Of a stretch of 64,000 nucleotides of DNA, positions 34,151 to 47,602 are shown one piece after another. The translations under genes and the position numbers were made by a program. Source of the DNA: Euwallacea fornicatus. Its lineage: Eukaryota; Arthropoda; Insecta; Coleoptera; Curculionidae. Each line of letters opens with the position of its first letter. Position 1 is the stretch's first letter. The stretch is from contig NC_089556.1 of assembly GCF_040115645.1 (NCBI RefSeq), positions 1,612,001-1,676,000 of the forward strand, given 5' to 3'. The notes under the pieces were generated by a model. That model was not told where the DNA came from and did no database searches. It saw nothing but the letters and a program-made list of their open reading frames with translations.

Positions 34151-36896
34151 GTTTGATCCCACAGTTCTGAGTCACCTTATACGTGCCCTCAATCGGAGAG
34201 CCAGATTAAGAGACATTTCTATGCTAATTGGGAAGATAATCGCTAGAAGAAGAATAACATCTCAAAAATGTAATAAAAATTATCGGTATTTTACATTTTA
34301 TAACGGAGGGTTAAAATATCGGCACATTCGAAAGGCGTAATTATGACGCTTTTGGCCTTTCTAAATCTAATGAATTGCAGAAGACGTAGCACTGAAAAGT
34401 ATGAATATATTTTTGGGCGAAACCCATAAAGTTATGGAAAATAAGGCCATAAATCTCGTTTTATCTCTTGTTAATGGGAGGATTTAATTCCCGCTATGGT
34501 TGTTGATGTAAAGTGGTTTTTAGCCAAATGTTCTCTGATCCTTAGTGGGGCGTCTGGGGGCTTCAGCTCGCAAAGGATTTAGTTTCAAATTTATTTAAAA
34601 ACGTGATATTAACACACGGAAAACGCAATTAAGGTCATCTCTTAAGGCATTATCTTATTGCCTTGTAAGGGTTTGTATTGAGATATAAAACTTAATAACC
34701 GTTTAAATTGAATTGCATATTAAGCGTCAGTAATGAGATAATAATCTTAATAATTGTAACTGGAAGCTATTAAATTTACACGTGCCACTCAAATCGCATA
34801 CTCTTGGAGCATATTACAATAACTACACTTTACAACAAAAGGATGTACTTAATGAAGTACTTAATATCTGATTATTGACCGTTACGGATAGACGAATTCG
34901 GTTACCGACGTAGCTTCGCGTGCTCGCACTCTTCCATTTACGCGATACTGAATTACTGCCAAAAATCGGAAAATTCGTCAGATTCAAAATTGACCACTTT
35001 GAGCGACTTTCGACTAAATTCAACTCCTTCCCTGCATAATACCTAGACTTATTGCTCAGTCACGTTGTCGGTCTCATTTCCTCCTATCATGGTACTTTCC
35101 ATCCGAGGTACCGGTATTATTGGTTGATTACCGCTCCATCAGCCTGAACTCCTTTGAAGAGCCTGCAAGTGTTTTTAATTTACATTTTCAGCCCATTTAA
35201 AATTAATGATTTCGAAATGTGAGGCTAGTCAGCATAAAAATGGGGCTGTCCTTAAATCTGCCGTCCTTTTACCACAAATTGACGTAATGATTAATATGTG
35301 TTCATTATGAGAAAAATGCGACGTTCAGACATCAGGTTCCTTAATGAGACATATACCAAAAGGAAAACTTTGAACTAGATCGTGCAAAGAAAAGTCTGCT
35401 TTCAACAGGTGCAAAAAATATGAGAGGTTAAGTCGTATCCATCATAAGACAAACATGCAGGTATCTGTTTCGTAGATACTTAACTGGAGGACATACAAAT
35501 ATTTTGGAATAACTTACGCGGGCAGTTAATGTTGGAAGGTACCGATGAGAAGCAGCAGGAACGGCATAGTAATTGAGTTGTCAACAAGAAATTATGGTTC
35601 ACGTTAAGACGACTTATGGTTTTGCATGTTGGAATATGGTCAAAATATGCCGTTCTGAGTAAATAACCTGCATAAATCGCTAAATAATAAAATAACACTT
35701 TAATGGAACATGAGGCAAAGATGCATGAGATTTTTAACAGAACGCAAAACCTTATGGGGATTGGCGGTTTACCGCGTTTTCACTGCGCATTCCCTCCACA
35801 TCTCGTAATGAATATTTCATGAGAGTACGAATTGATTCGATTTTAGTTTGAAAGCTGATTTAATATATCGCGTTTAAACTTTAACCCATTTTATGATGAT
35901 ATCGAAAACCAATACGTGCTGGATTAAAAACGATTTAAAAACGCCATGAAAACGTGGAAACATGAGACCCGCTCTAATGGAAAGATAATTTGGGGACTTC
36001 GTTGGTAGATCACTGATGGTCACTAAGGATCGGGAATCCTAGATCCTATGAGCGGAAGTTCGATTGCCACTCGGTCGACGAACAGAAATTTCCAAATTAT
36101 AGAGCGTCTCTTCAGCGCTCAGAACATGCACGCAGGGCCGGCCTTAGCAAGTCTGGCTCGCCGGGCTGCCGCCGAATCATCGAAGGAACGAGGACGAACT
36201 CTAAGTCGGGAACTGAGCACGGTAATTGGAAATTATTAATTTTATACCTGACCTGTAAAGATGATCGCTACGCATAAATGATGGTCCCAGTTAACTACCA
36301 TCTGAAGATACCTAAAAATTCCTTCCGCAGTTAAATCTGATAAATGAAAGCATTGAAGTGGCAGGCGAAGCATTGAATTTCTCGTGATGAGTTAGGACTC
36401 GTGATTCTTCAAAGCAAAATCGCAATTTTAAATCTCTACATGGAATCGAGTTCAAGATACAATACAGTATATTACGACTATTCAGGGACAATTTACCATA
36501 ACTTTAATGGCACAGTAATGCAGAAAAATGTCCGTGCCACGCGTTCTCATCTGAATACAATAATCTAGGCGTATTCAATATGAAGGAAATGCTTCAAAAA
36601 GGACAACAGATCATTAACCTCTTAATGTCGCGTTGAAACTCCTACTGAATAAGAAGTAAATTAACAGAGCGGACCCAAAGCGTGATTTAACTAAATAGCT
36701 TCGAAAAGCTATTTAGCTAGTAATTGTGTCTCTATTATAGAATAGATTTGACTATTGAAAGTACTCACTGAGATGAATAATGCAAGAGAAATTTATGCAA
36801 AACATCATTATCTGCTTTATATGTTTTTCAACGGAACAACGATTGAATATTTCTTCCTCCCAAACAATCCGCATGTTCTACCGCGCACAGGTTATA
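34151..36896. other. No gene seen
   Basis: ORFs are short, overlap on both strands and lack motifs. The 63-codon ORF at 36048-36239 lies in a locally GC-richer patch but shows no splice context or family resemblance. Confidence 0.35.
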
Positions 36897-37447
36897 CCGG
36901 GTGTCCAACCGGACCCTGGACACAAGAGATTAAGCTCTCAGTTCCAGATTAAGAATCGGTTTTTATTTTGATGCGCCTGCGCGGATCAATTAGTAGAAAA
37001 ACTTTTACACGAAAGTCATGGTACTCGAGACCCGCCACCTCTCCGCAATTTTCTCAATCTTCCAATTAGAGCCGTATCGGCCCAAAGTGCCTCCAAATTT
37101 CAAAAATTGGAATGTCCCGCGTAATCGTCCGAGACCGCGATTGGTCAGAAAATCTGGCGAATAGAGAAAATTGATTTGACATATGGTTCGTGTTTGTTCA
37201 ATTCTCACCTTGACTCTGACCAATCGTGGCCCCCTAATGATTGCGCGGAACGTTAAAATTTTTGAAATTTGGAAGCGTTTTGAGCCAAAACGTCTCTAAT
37301 CAACAGATTGAAAAATTGGGTGAATATGGTCGGTCTTAAGTACCATAACCTCCATGTAAAATTTTTCAATTGGATAGCAGGCATACAGAAATAAGGATCG
37401 GCTTCCCATGTTGATCTCTCATATCCAGGGTCCGCCTGAACACCCGG
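36897..37447. mobile_element. Fold-back MITE of the CCGGGTGT family, copy 1 (551 bp)
   Basis: Left end CCGGGTGTCCAACCGGACCC TGGACACAAGAGAT; right end in reverse complement CCGGGTGTTCAGGCGGACCC TGGATATGAGAGAT. TA lies outside both (36895-36896, 37448-37449). The similarity continues far inward (GGTACTCGAGACC with GGTACTTAAGACC; CGATTGGTCAGA with its inverse TCTGACCAATCG), so most of the element is one long hairpin. No coding capacity. Confidence 0.8.
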
Positions 37448-40400
37448 TATAAGACGTTGTCACGAGTTATAGGTAATTCTGAATGTAATGCTACTTTAGG
37501 TGTCACTAGAAGTAGCCCTAAATTTTTATGTTTAAATGGTATTATTTGTATCGTATTTTTGGCACTTTTCTCTTCAGCAGACTCTGTCACCGACAATAGA
37601 ACCATTTCGGAAAATTTTGACAGAATGAATTTTTTAAATTTAATTCACGAATTATGTGATTTTGGGCTTGATTGTGCCTATTTTTTTACCAGATTTTGGC
37701 GTCAAAATATGTGTACATTTTGAGACTTTCGCTGAGTCAATCTCTGCTCGCATTAGAAATATTTTTTGAGGCGAAATTACGCGCGGAAAAAGCCAAAAAA
37801 CATTCAGATTTTGCATTTTCCCGTAATTGTTTATTCCTAAATTAAAGAAAAAATTGCGCAATTCTTTTAAAAATCGTCTTGTTTCTAATCAAAAAACATT
37901 AGAAAAATACCGCTTCTTCCATTTAAAAATCGACAGTTAGGGTCACCTCCAGTCGAACTGGACGTAAAGAAATATTCAAGATAATTCGGGAAAATTTGGA
38001 ACATTTTCGCGTACAAGTAATCTAGATTTCCAATTTTACATGAAATAACAACTTCTGCCATGAGCCAGCGTTCTGCCGTGATCCGGTAGACAAACAAGCA
38101 TTAAAGTAAATTCGAATATAAACGTGTGGACGACCCAAAATATTCGATTTAATGGGACCTAAAACTGTTATTAACCAAAATTTCCGAAAATTTCTAGACG
38201 TACATAATAACACACTGCGGGTTTTATGTCCGAAAATTACAGCCTAATGAGCTTCAGAGAATTAAAAAAAAGTCCCGATTTAAGTTTTTCACTAGTATTC
38301 ACATACTTTCCCGGTAATTCCCCAACGCATGGTGTGTCATGTTCAGAATCTTTCGATATTATTTAATTCCTAATTTACATGTCCGCATAGCATGCAAAAT
38401 ACGTATTACAACTACACTGCGCGACTTAGATGGACGTCCCGATATCGAATGTACTTCATAATGGAACATCTACTACATGTAGATTTCAATAGAACCTGCA
38501 AATAACTTTATGTATAATGAATCATCTCATTTGTGGCAGTAAAATTCCGACACGATTGATGATGCTAAGTTAATAATACATTCTCAGGCAGCAAAATAGG
38601 TAATAACGATTATTATCACTGATCGGTAAAGCGGGCACGCAGTTATGTGCTAAAAAAAAAAAATACTCGTTTGGATTTAATAATACGCCCAATTACACCT
38701 CCATAAGTGCCTTTAAGAGCTGTCAAATAAATCTACTAATGGGGTCTTCTGGTGTTATATAGACTATACATAATCCCATTAGACCAAATTATGGTCTCAA
38801 CACCGTTGACTCGTTTGTGCTCAGAAACTGTGGTTGCTACAGCATATAAGATCATTATCTAGATGAGTAATAGCTCATCGTTTTGTAAACTACCAGTAAT
38901 TAACAAGATTAGATACCCATATTCACTACAGCTGAATCAATTTAGGCGAGATTTAGTCGTCTCTTTGGGATCTCATACGAAGGTAGAACCAGGACGGGAC
39001 TTGACGAGTCGGGCGAAATTTCAGTCGAAACTGCAGAAACAACCGTCGGCCTGAACAGTCCTCCGCCCAACCTCGCCCCCCGTAAGATCAGCACTTTTTT
39101 GTCACGAAGAAAATCTTCAGCGAGACACTCGACATGTTGTTCTGACAGCCGGGTAATGTGGGATTCACCGAAACGCCTCGAAGGAACCGACCTTCGCCGA
39201 CCCGGAACGGCCCCTGGGCGTATGTCTTCGGTGACGAAGAGGTTTTAAAACTCTCCTGTTTATAGTTCATTGTCGTCTTTTAAGGACCGAGGGTTTATTG
39301 CACACGGAGGTATTATTATGTCGCGCATTCTGCTCAATTCCTTTCTTTATCGTCCTATGGGTCCCTTTCGCGTAGCGGCACGCTCCATTCGTCCTCTTCT
39401 TTGCCCATCGCAGAGGTAGCACTGCTGCAACGGCCCCAGTTTTTTTGCTTTTCAACATGGATAATAGCATTTTGCGGACTTCTTAATTATCTATATTCTG
39501 GAATTTTAGACTATAAATCATATTATAATTACTAACATCTCTCGTTTTTGTCAAAGTCGTCCACCTGCATTGGCAGCAATAAATAGAAGACCCCATATGC
39601 TATCTTCAATTATAGACCATTAAAAGCCGTTGGATTGCATATGAGACAACAGAACTATGTAGTCACTTCGCATAATAATGATTAAAAAATAAAACTTATA
39701 GATTTTACTTATTTTGTTAGTTATTTATACCGTGGAAATGCCAGCGATCCATCACTCTTTGTATCTTTCATCTGTCGTTATTCGACGCACGCAGTGGCTC
39801 AAAAATATTTCAATTCATCATTTGATGTAGCCAATAAGCAGTTAGCTGAAGCACCGGCTAAATGGTCCACGACCCAGGGCAGAGTTAGAGAGTGGTTAAA
39901 AGCAGAAAAATCTGCTTTTAGAGCGAAAGCTTGGGCATTTGAATGCTTCGCTTCTAAAGACTTTGGCACCCACCCCAAGGGTTTTGATTTAGACTAAATT
40001 CAAAGTTCGCAAGAAAAACACAATCAATTAACGAATGCCGGAGGAACGCGGGATTGATTAACTCGTTTGCACAAAAGCGTTGAATAATTTCTCTCTAAAG
40101 CGACTTCAGCCCGTCAGCCTCTCCATTCGTCTTTCACCGGTGGACTTTTCCTGAAAAATCGGGCAAATTTTCCAAACGGCAACGTCGCGCGCAATTAAGC
40201 ACGGTGCTTACGTGGTTGCCGTTGTGAAGGAATTTAATCTTTTTTGATGGCAACTAAAAGGAACTTAATGTCTCTGCTTCAATACCGGTTTAGGATGCAA
40301 ATCAGTCGATTTAAGCCAACGAGAGCACTGTGTCCAATGAGGGAAAATTACTAGGATTAACGGTTTCGTGCCGAAAGTTCGCGAATAATAATAAAAATAA

Positions 40401-41044
40401 TAAAGACCCAAACGCTTTTTGCATACATTGTACTAAACCTTTACGTTTCAATGCGAATTAGTTTCGTTCGGTCATGCCGTACATGCCAGCATTCCTTCAA
40501 ATACGATATGTGTATCACAGTACCGTTTTCCTTTGTATAGGTACCACATGAATAAAAACCACTTTTTAGCTTTAACAATGGAATATTATTTGTTCTGCGA
40601 AGCTAGGCCGGGTACCATTTTATTACTTACGGTTTAAAACCACGTTAATTAGATGTATAAGATCCAGATTCCGAAGATCATCGCATCAAAATATATGTAT
40701 TTGAATTTAATAGCGATCGCTATGTGGTACGTTAATGGACGCCGAAAGTGATCTTGATGGACGAAAGACGTTGAGCAAAAAAAAATTTCGAACATTTTTT
40801 ATGAACGTATCGAGGCATATGATCATCAATCATTAGATTGAACATGTTTGTCGTTAATTGGGCTGGGCATGTAATCACGAACCTCTTTCGTGGAGAAATT
40901 TAGGAGTATTAATCTGAAGACTTAAATTAAATCCGTAAATGAACTTCCATTATGGTCCTAGTTTTGGTGTAGTATAAAGCGGAAGACGACTGGGGCAAAT
41001 TGGATGCCTTAGGACCGTAAGAAAGACATCAGAGCTAATCGTAA
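37448..41044. other. No supportable gene
   Basis: Several ORFs of 60-88 codons occur without motifs. The patch 38990-39470 is locally GC-richer and may be an old insertion or regulatory block. The ORF at 39794-39997 (67 codons) contains a near-palindrome (AGCAGAAAAATCTGCT) and has no relatives that I recognise. Confidence 0.35.
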
Positions 41045-41570
41045 CACGCAGGGTGCTCCAACCAAGCTGTGCCAAACTTTATGAAGTTAATGGGGACATC
41101 ACGGTGAAGAATTTGTGCATAGGAACCGCTAATCAAAAACGAGCCGTTTCGGTTCCAAAGTCATTTTTCTTCGAAAGATGTCGATTTTCAGCTTAGGTGA
41201 ACAAACAGTTTTTTGCCTCCTGAGTTTATTAATTGCGTCCCTAAATTCGATGTTGCTGAAAATTTATTTCGAATTGTGATCGCAACAAATCAGGCGTCTC
41301 GCATTAGTTTGGTCTAATTCACGGCACGGACCTGTCAGGTGGCCAACGCGCCGTCCCGATTTAAGCCCGTTGGATTTTTTCCTCTAGGGTTACATTCAGT
41401 GACTGGTATATGAAACATCTGCAGCCACCCAAGGGGAACTCTTAAGGAGAGTGATGGCAATCTCCATTTTCGTGCAGTAAAATTTTACCGTGAATGCACG
41501 TTTCAATGATTCAACGAACAAACTTGCGTAACCGAGTGGAGGTCGTCATTTCGAACCTTTATCATATTTT
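41045..41570 (+). mobile_element. CAGGGTG-family element remnant with transposase end
   Basis: It starts CAGGGTGCTCCAACCAAGCT GTGCCAAACTTTATGAAGTT, which matches the left end of the element at 53414, followed by GGGACATCACGG and GGAACC as there. At 41338-41460 the + strand gives RWPTRRPDLSPLDFFL, GYIQ and LVYETSAATQGELLRRVMAI, the C-terminal block of a PDLxPLDFFLWG transposase. This ties the non-coding CAGGGTG elements to that transposase family. Confidence 0.6.
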
Positions 41571-41819
41571 TTGCGTCATTTTTAATAAAAATGAATTAAA
41601 TGCCGATAGCCTTTTGGTGCTAACATTGCGTTTTTTCCAATGAAAACCGCTCTGGCGACAGAAAGGCTCATTTTTGACTAGGAGTTTCCATGCGAGAGTT
41701 GCGGACTGCTGCATACAGTATGGGAAAAATGCGAACCAACTTTTGACAAATTAATATAATTAGAGGTTTAATAGTTACAAATATTTAGGTACAGGTTCAT
41801 TACACGCACCTTCAAATAT

Positions 41820-42319
41820 GTGAAAGAATAGATCAGGAGAGAACGAATGTGCGTTTTGGAATGGCCTTCGCAATCCCCCGATCTAAATCCCATTGAGAAC
41901 CTCTGGGATAACTTGGATCGCAAAATCAGAGATGGGACGTTTAGGAATCAGGAGGGACTGTTCACTGCTTTGAAAGGCGCATGGATAAACGTGGATCCAG
42001 CCATCCTGGCCAAATTGATAAGGTCTAAAAAAATGAAAAATACAAAAAAAAGCGATGCTGCAATTAAAAACAACGGATATTTTCGAAAATAATTTTTTTT
42101 TATGTCATTTGGTGTTTTGATAAATTTCGAGACGAATATTTGTTATAATTCGATAAGTTGCTCTACTTTTTTCCACGAAAAAATCAAAATAAAGAAGATT
42201 TGTTGCTGAAATATTTGGACATACACTGGCTTCATGTCGAATCTATATTTAAATATTTATAACCATTAAAACTCTAATTACACTAGTTATTAAAAAGTTG
42301 CTCTGCATTTTTCCACTAA
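41820..42319 (+). mobile_element. 5'-truncated Tc1-like element (3' end only)
   Basis: The ORF at 41847-42092 encodes the transposase end: WPSQSPDLNPIENLWDNLDR, then KIRDGTFRNQEGLFTALKGA and AAIKNNGY. Downstream, AAGTTGCTCTACTTTTTTCC at 42155 and AAGTTGCTCTGCATTTTTCC at 42295 are direct repeats of the IR/DR kind, the second ending CCAC-TA. The first two thirds of the element are absent. Confidence 0.75.
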
Positions 42320-43406
42320 TGAAATGTCGTTTACAACCTTTTTATGTCTGGCACGGCCTTTTAGAAACTCCCGGTATAAGAATTCATTTTAACGCACCAT
42401 TCGCCCGCAAGGAGACCCACCCATTTAATTACAACAAAGTTCAATTACTATGTGCAGACAGATATTTTCTGCATTAATAAATCGGCATTGCTGGTAAAAG
42501 CAGCTTTCCAGTGGAGGGCATATTATTAGCGATCAACTATCGATGATAAGCTGATTCACGCGCTAACGACACGTTTTGTAACTACCATTTCTTTCCAAGA
42601 GGATAAATGATTAGGCAGGTTCAGTGCATAGAAAGGAATTATCATCACGTAGGTGCTATGTGGCGTGGGTTGATCGTTCACGCCACTGGATACAGGCGAA
42701 TTAAATAAGTACCCATTTGTGAAAAGTCGAAAAGGCCATTTGTCAATCTTCCATTTGCCTCCAAGTGGTAGAAAATGAACCGGCACGAGCGTTCCATATT
42801 CGTTTAGGATTTATGAAGAGCGGAGAAGTTTTTAATTTCTAAACGAATTATTTCTATGAAAAATAAATCTGATTTATTGCCATGTTGGATACGCTAGGAA
42901 AGACACACACACAATAAATAACAATGTTCTTTCAATAGTTTAAACGGGCAATCGGCATGCCGAAATCTCGCATTTCAACACTAAAAATGATGGAAATGAG
43001 GGCGTGTGTTGACAGTGCGCAACGATTGCCAAATAAATCCTGATGCCCAAGACAAGAAAGAGAATAAGTAAATGGTAAATTATAATGGTAGTTGCAGATC
43101 ATGTCTTGCGACAGGTCCTGCTTGAGGTACACACCGCATCAGGTGGCATTCACAGAAAATTACGTAAAGGCAAATACCGAATGCCTTTTGTGACGCTCAT
43201 TAAAGACCCAACGCGATTTAATGCACGTTTGCGACGCAAATTGAATATTTTCAGTTTTTCCTGATGTCTAAACTATTTAAAAACCGATGGAAGATTTGCC
43301 TTATGGGTTTTCATGCTCGATTTGCAAATGAATTTTTTTGAATCAAAAACAAAAAAAAACTAAATTAGAACTAAAACTAATTTCCTATTTATACAGTCGT
43401 ACGATA
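42320..43406. other. No gene seen
   Basis: Only short motif-free ORFs and ordinary AT-rich sequence. Confidence 0.35.
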
Positions 43407-43410
43407 TAAC

Positions 43411-43442
<32 letters not shown>

Positions 43443-43520
43443 TAATAATAATAATAATAATAACAATAATAATAATAATAATAATAACAATAATAATAAT
43501 AATAATAATAACAATAATAT
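43407..43520 (+). repeat. AAT/AAC compound microsatellite
   Basis: About 38 triplets, mostly AAT, with AAC recurring every 5-11 triplets, suggesting blocks that expanded together. Confidence 0.95.
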
Positions 43521-43530
43521 AACAACTCAA

Positions 43531-43840
43531 TTATTTTCTTCTTCTATCGAGGACTTTCCGTGCTCCTGTAGTCCGTTTCTGAGCACTACTTCCCGCTCCC
43601 CAATATGCAACGTTAGAAAAGAATCTTTTCTGTCGGTGCTCGGATGAAGAGGTAAACTCTACCGGAGGTTCACTTGCGTCCGGTTTCACAGTTGCACTGA
43701 AAGATGTAACACCTCTTTTTTGAAGATCTGGTCTAATGTGATCAACCGTCCAACGCAGAACATAACACCTCCGATTCAAATCAATATTGGACACCTCCAC
43801 TGCAGGGGCTCTTCGAAATTGGTCGAACGTTTTTCTACGT
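43531..43840 (-). CDS. Possible terminal exon, hypothetical peptide with dibasic sites
   Basis: An open frame on - from an acceptor-like TTGAAATTAG (about 43847) to a stop at 43531, some 100 codons, without an ATG near its start. It reads RRAPAVEVSNIDLNRRCYVL, RWTVDHIRPDLQKRG, a Ser/Pro/Glu segment, then HRQKRFFSNVAYWGAGSSAQ followed by KR. The repeated KR/RRK sites would suit a processed peptide precursor, but no family is recognised and no upstream exon was found. An in-frame TAG precedes it closely. It could equally be chance. Confidence 0.2.
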
Positions 43841-44579
43841 CCCTAATTTCAAGCAAGGTTTTACTTAACAACTTCTTATTGCCTTCCCGTCCTCCATCTT
43901 CTGACGTTTCTGATTTTGTTGTATTTTACATACATATTCTTTAAAAACTGGCAATTAACATGGTTATTTTGAAATCGCTTGCTTCAGACTCTCCAGTATG
44001 GGCTTTTTGCATCCACGTTATCTTCACCCGCTTTTATTGTTCACTTATGGTGCCTTCTACAAGCCCTCGTTATGTGACGGCTGTACGGGGTAGTACGTAT
44101 GTTAGCCACATTTACCCTATCAATTAGAACTCAGTAAAAGACTGAAAAAAGTAAAGAGAGAAAAGAACTGCTACCTCTCATTGGCTTAAAGTGTTCTCAA
44201 AGACTTTTGTCAGAATTTTCCTAAACACTCGCCCGTTATTTGTAATCGTTAGACTGATCTGATATAATATTTAAGTCAATCGAAATAGAGACATTGTCTA
44301 TTGAACAAAATAATTTATTTCTAATTAAATACTCATGTTGGCCGATGAACGTTAGATAAACATCTTAGTTCTTATGCGCAATAAGGGGTCCAAATTGCAT
44401 GCTTTTTGTTATGTCGGACACGTGAGTTTGTAAAATTTAATTTTGTTAGTTGTTAATTCGAAGCAAAAACAAACAAAAAGTAAACCCGTGGTGAAAGTGG
44501 AAAACCGTTAGGTTGCAAATTAATAACAGTTTAATGTATCGCCGGCTAGTGAAGATTTTGTGATAACAATTAAAAAAAT

Positions 44580-44795
44580 ATGTCCCAGATTGGCCTCTTT
44601 TCTTGCTTGCGGGCTGGAAAAGAGACCAATTTGGGGTTTTGTGAAACCACAAAAACACAGTGGTTTTTGCGAGAGGAAATTACGGTCGGACAGAAGAGAA
44701 ACGATGAAGAGCGCGCTCGTGAGGCATCTGAATGCAACCCCAGTGGCACAGCTTATTTTCCTAAATTTGTTGAGATTGTTGTTAATCGAGAATGA
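44580..44795 (+). CDS. Small hypothetical ORF with 5' UTR-like leader
   Basis: 71 codons starting MSQIGLFSCLRAGKETN and ending VEIVVNRE. The ATG sits in AAAAAATATG, a good insect start context, and the preceding 130 bp (A- and CAAAC-rich) resemble an insect leader. Composition is balanced, with four Cys, but no domain is recognised and an overlapping frame (44560-44868) is also open. Weak. Confidence 0.2.
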   Translation: MSQIGLFSCLRAGKETNLGFCETTKTQWFLREEITVGQKRNDEERAREASECNPSGTAYFPKFVEIVVNRE

Positions 44796-44987
44796 CGATA
44801 GATTAACTTTTTTTACCTGGTCTGCAACCTACAACAGTACAAAACACACAAGCCCAATATTTCAATAGCGGCATTGTCGTAACCTTATAGAAGAAGTTAA
44901 TTCCCCTATTAAGCTCAAACAGCTTTTTCTTAAGGAAAGAAATTACTATAGTTCAGATTATGTATATGATGGATAGCCCACCAATTA

Positions 44988-45725
44988 TCCCGGTGAACTC
45001 TGGACATAGGAAATTAACATGGGCAATCGGTTTTAATTTGTTTGCGCTTGTGCCCGTTATTGAATTGAAAAACTCTTACGGGGAAGTCCTAGTACTCGAG
45101 ACCGGCCATCGTTCCGCTAATTGTTTACTCTTTTAATTAGAGCCTTTTTACCATAAAAAGCCAGTAAATTTTTTAAAATTTAATATCCCTCGTAACCGAT
45201 CGGTGTCACGATTGGTCGGTGATCTCTTCGAGCAATTCGTAGACATTTTTGCAAATAACGTTAAAGTTTCTTATTGTTGTTCACTTACCTGTTTAGTTGA
45301 ACTTTAATATGTAAATAGTCGTTTAATTTGTTTATTTTCACTTTTTCTTTGTGCGTTCAAATAAACGGTTAAGTGAAAAAAACAGAAAACTGGTTTGACA
45401 TGGGGGTTTTACGTTTACGTTGTTGGCACCATTGCGTTTGTTTAATTCTGACCGTGACTCTGACCAATCGTGGCCTCGAAAGATTACGCGGGACATTCAA
45501 TCGGATTTAAATCAAAACGCCCCCGAATTTTTGAAATTTTGACATGTTTTGAATCCAAACAGCTCTAATTGGAAGTTTGAAAAAACTGCGGAATAATGGC
45601 CGATCTTGGGTACTGTGACCTCTAGGGAAAAGTTTTTCAATTGGATAATCCATGCAGAAGCAAAAACATAAAAACCGATTTCCCATTTTGATCTCCTATG
45701 TCCAGAGTTTGCCTGGACACCCAGT
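44988..45725. mobile_element. Fold-back MITE of the CCGGGTGT family, copy 2 (738 bp)
   Basis: Same family as 36897-37447: left CCGGTGAACTCTGGACATAG G, right end (inverse) CTGGGTGTCCAGGCAAACTC TGGACATAGGAGAT, TA outside both. Internal GGTCTCGAGTAC-like and CGATTGGTCGGTGA/TCTGACCAATCG arms are shared. It is longer by roughly 190 bp, mainly an insertion near 45255-45400. Confidence 0.8.
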
Positions 45726-47602
45726 ACGAAATTTTATAGCCACCTTAACCGATCACTATCTACTGATTATCACCATTATATCAGCAGTTTAAGTAGAGTT
45801 AAAGTTTGTAATAATATACGGAGCACTCCATTTTTGTGGCCAATAAGGTAATTTATTTTTTGAGGTTCACCCAACATTTATAGGCACAGCAACAATCTTG
45901 ACAAAAGTGTGTCTTTAAACTCAGTTTATTGATGAAATTTGTCACGTAATTTTTGGCATAACATCGAGTTTGGGCGCAACACCTGCTAGGTATCACAGAC
46001 CCTCTTCATTGTTTCCCTTTAATGTAATTTTATTCCGTTTACTCCAGTAACATATTACATGGCACAACACACATACATATTAGAAGAACGTATTGTAAAT
46101 AACTTCCTTTCAAATAATGAAGATTTCAAAGGAACAAATAAAGAACTGCTGATGGAATAGGAAGACTTAAACACATAATTTATTGTCCAGGGATTACGAC
46201 TTCTACGGACATATTAATGATACCTTTATTTCTCTATCTCTCTCTCTCCTCGCGCTAAGTGTTGACATTTCAATTTACTCCCCTGTCTCTCCACAGCATT
46301 GCTCGTCTAGGTAACTTTAAATTTACACCACCGCGGATCAGATAACCACAGAATTTGTGACCAGCTAGTACTTATGACCCCAGAGCCTTAATCTGAGATT
46401 TAGATCACATTTTTATTCATCGTAATTATCATAATTTTGCCTCAGTTGTGTCCGATAAATCCCACCGCATATTGTTAAATCAGCTGAATCACTTATCTGA
46501 AGTGAAGTAACTTTCAACTTAATTAATTTACATTGGTTGCAGCAGTGAAATGGGAGCAGTTCGAGATATTTTTTAATTCCATTTTACGTCTCTACAGTGT
46601 GAGTCTTAAATGGTGGACCAAGTATGCAGGATGTTACAGAACGACACCAAAAAAGTATGGGAAAAATAATAGAAGAATTTCGTTTGAAAAATTCATGGAG
46701 TCGTTAAGGCGTTAAAATGAAAAGTTAACTTCTTCATTTTCGAGTTTTCTTTATAGCATCAATCTTTGCAACATAACACTCGGCACTTCTGGATGTGAGG
46801 AGCTGTGCACAATGCGGAACTCTCATCAGAAATTCGAAATTTTGAATTTCCGATAAAGGAGTTTTTCGATGAAGGAGTTCTGAAATTGCACTTGACAACG
46901 ATATTTTTACAATTAAACAATAATTACACCAGTACCTTTCAAATCGATATTAAGTTAAAAAAATTAACTAAAGTTTTTGCGAGGCGGTCGTATTTAATTA
47001 TTTATTTATTTACTTATTTTTATAATGTTCATCAACCGTGAATATGCAAAAAAATTTTTGATTTTTGGGGGATGTCGTGGGAATTCACGTGAGGCGTACG
47101 TGCTTTTTGCAGTGAGGTGTACATGCAACTATTTTGAGGCGTGCGCATTTGTATGTTGAAGTGTATTTAAGACCCACCCTGTATACAAGGAACTCTAGCG
47201 TCCTTCAATAAAGAGAAATAAATTTGAGAAGTTCTAATGAGCAAGAGAAGTGGTTCAACCGAAGAAAGTATACCATCGCCCAATAACAGTGGTATCACTA
47301 TTGTAACCACCATTGTTAACAAATTTCTTTTAAGAGTTTTTGAGAAATTGCACTTAAATGATGGGCTATTGCATGATATAGCATTTCGTTATTTGCAATG
47401 AAACTTTCGTTACAGTTTCGGATGTGTGACGAATGCAACTCTAAGAAGTTTAATTGGTGCTTCGGTTTTCTATTAATCAAGCGATCCCCGTTACGTTGAA
47501 ATTTGCGCTTTGTTCGAACTTATGTTAATCTATAATAAGTTTGTTTCAGTTTGCATAACTAGACCTAGTAATGGTGAGCGTGCAACACTCGATATCAAAT
47601 TC

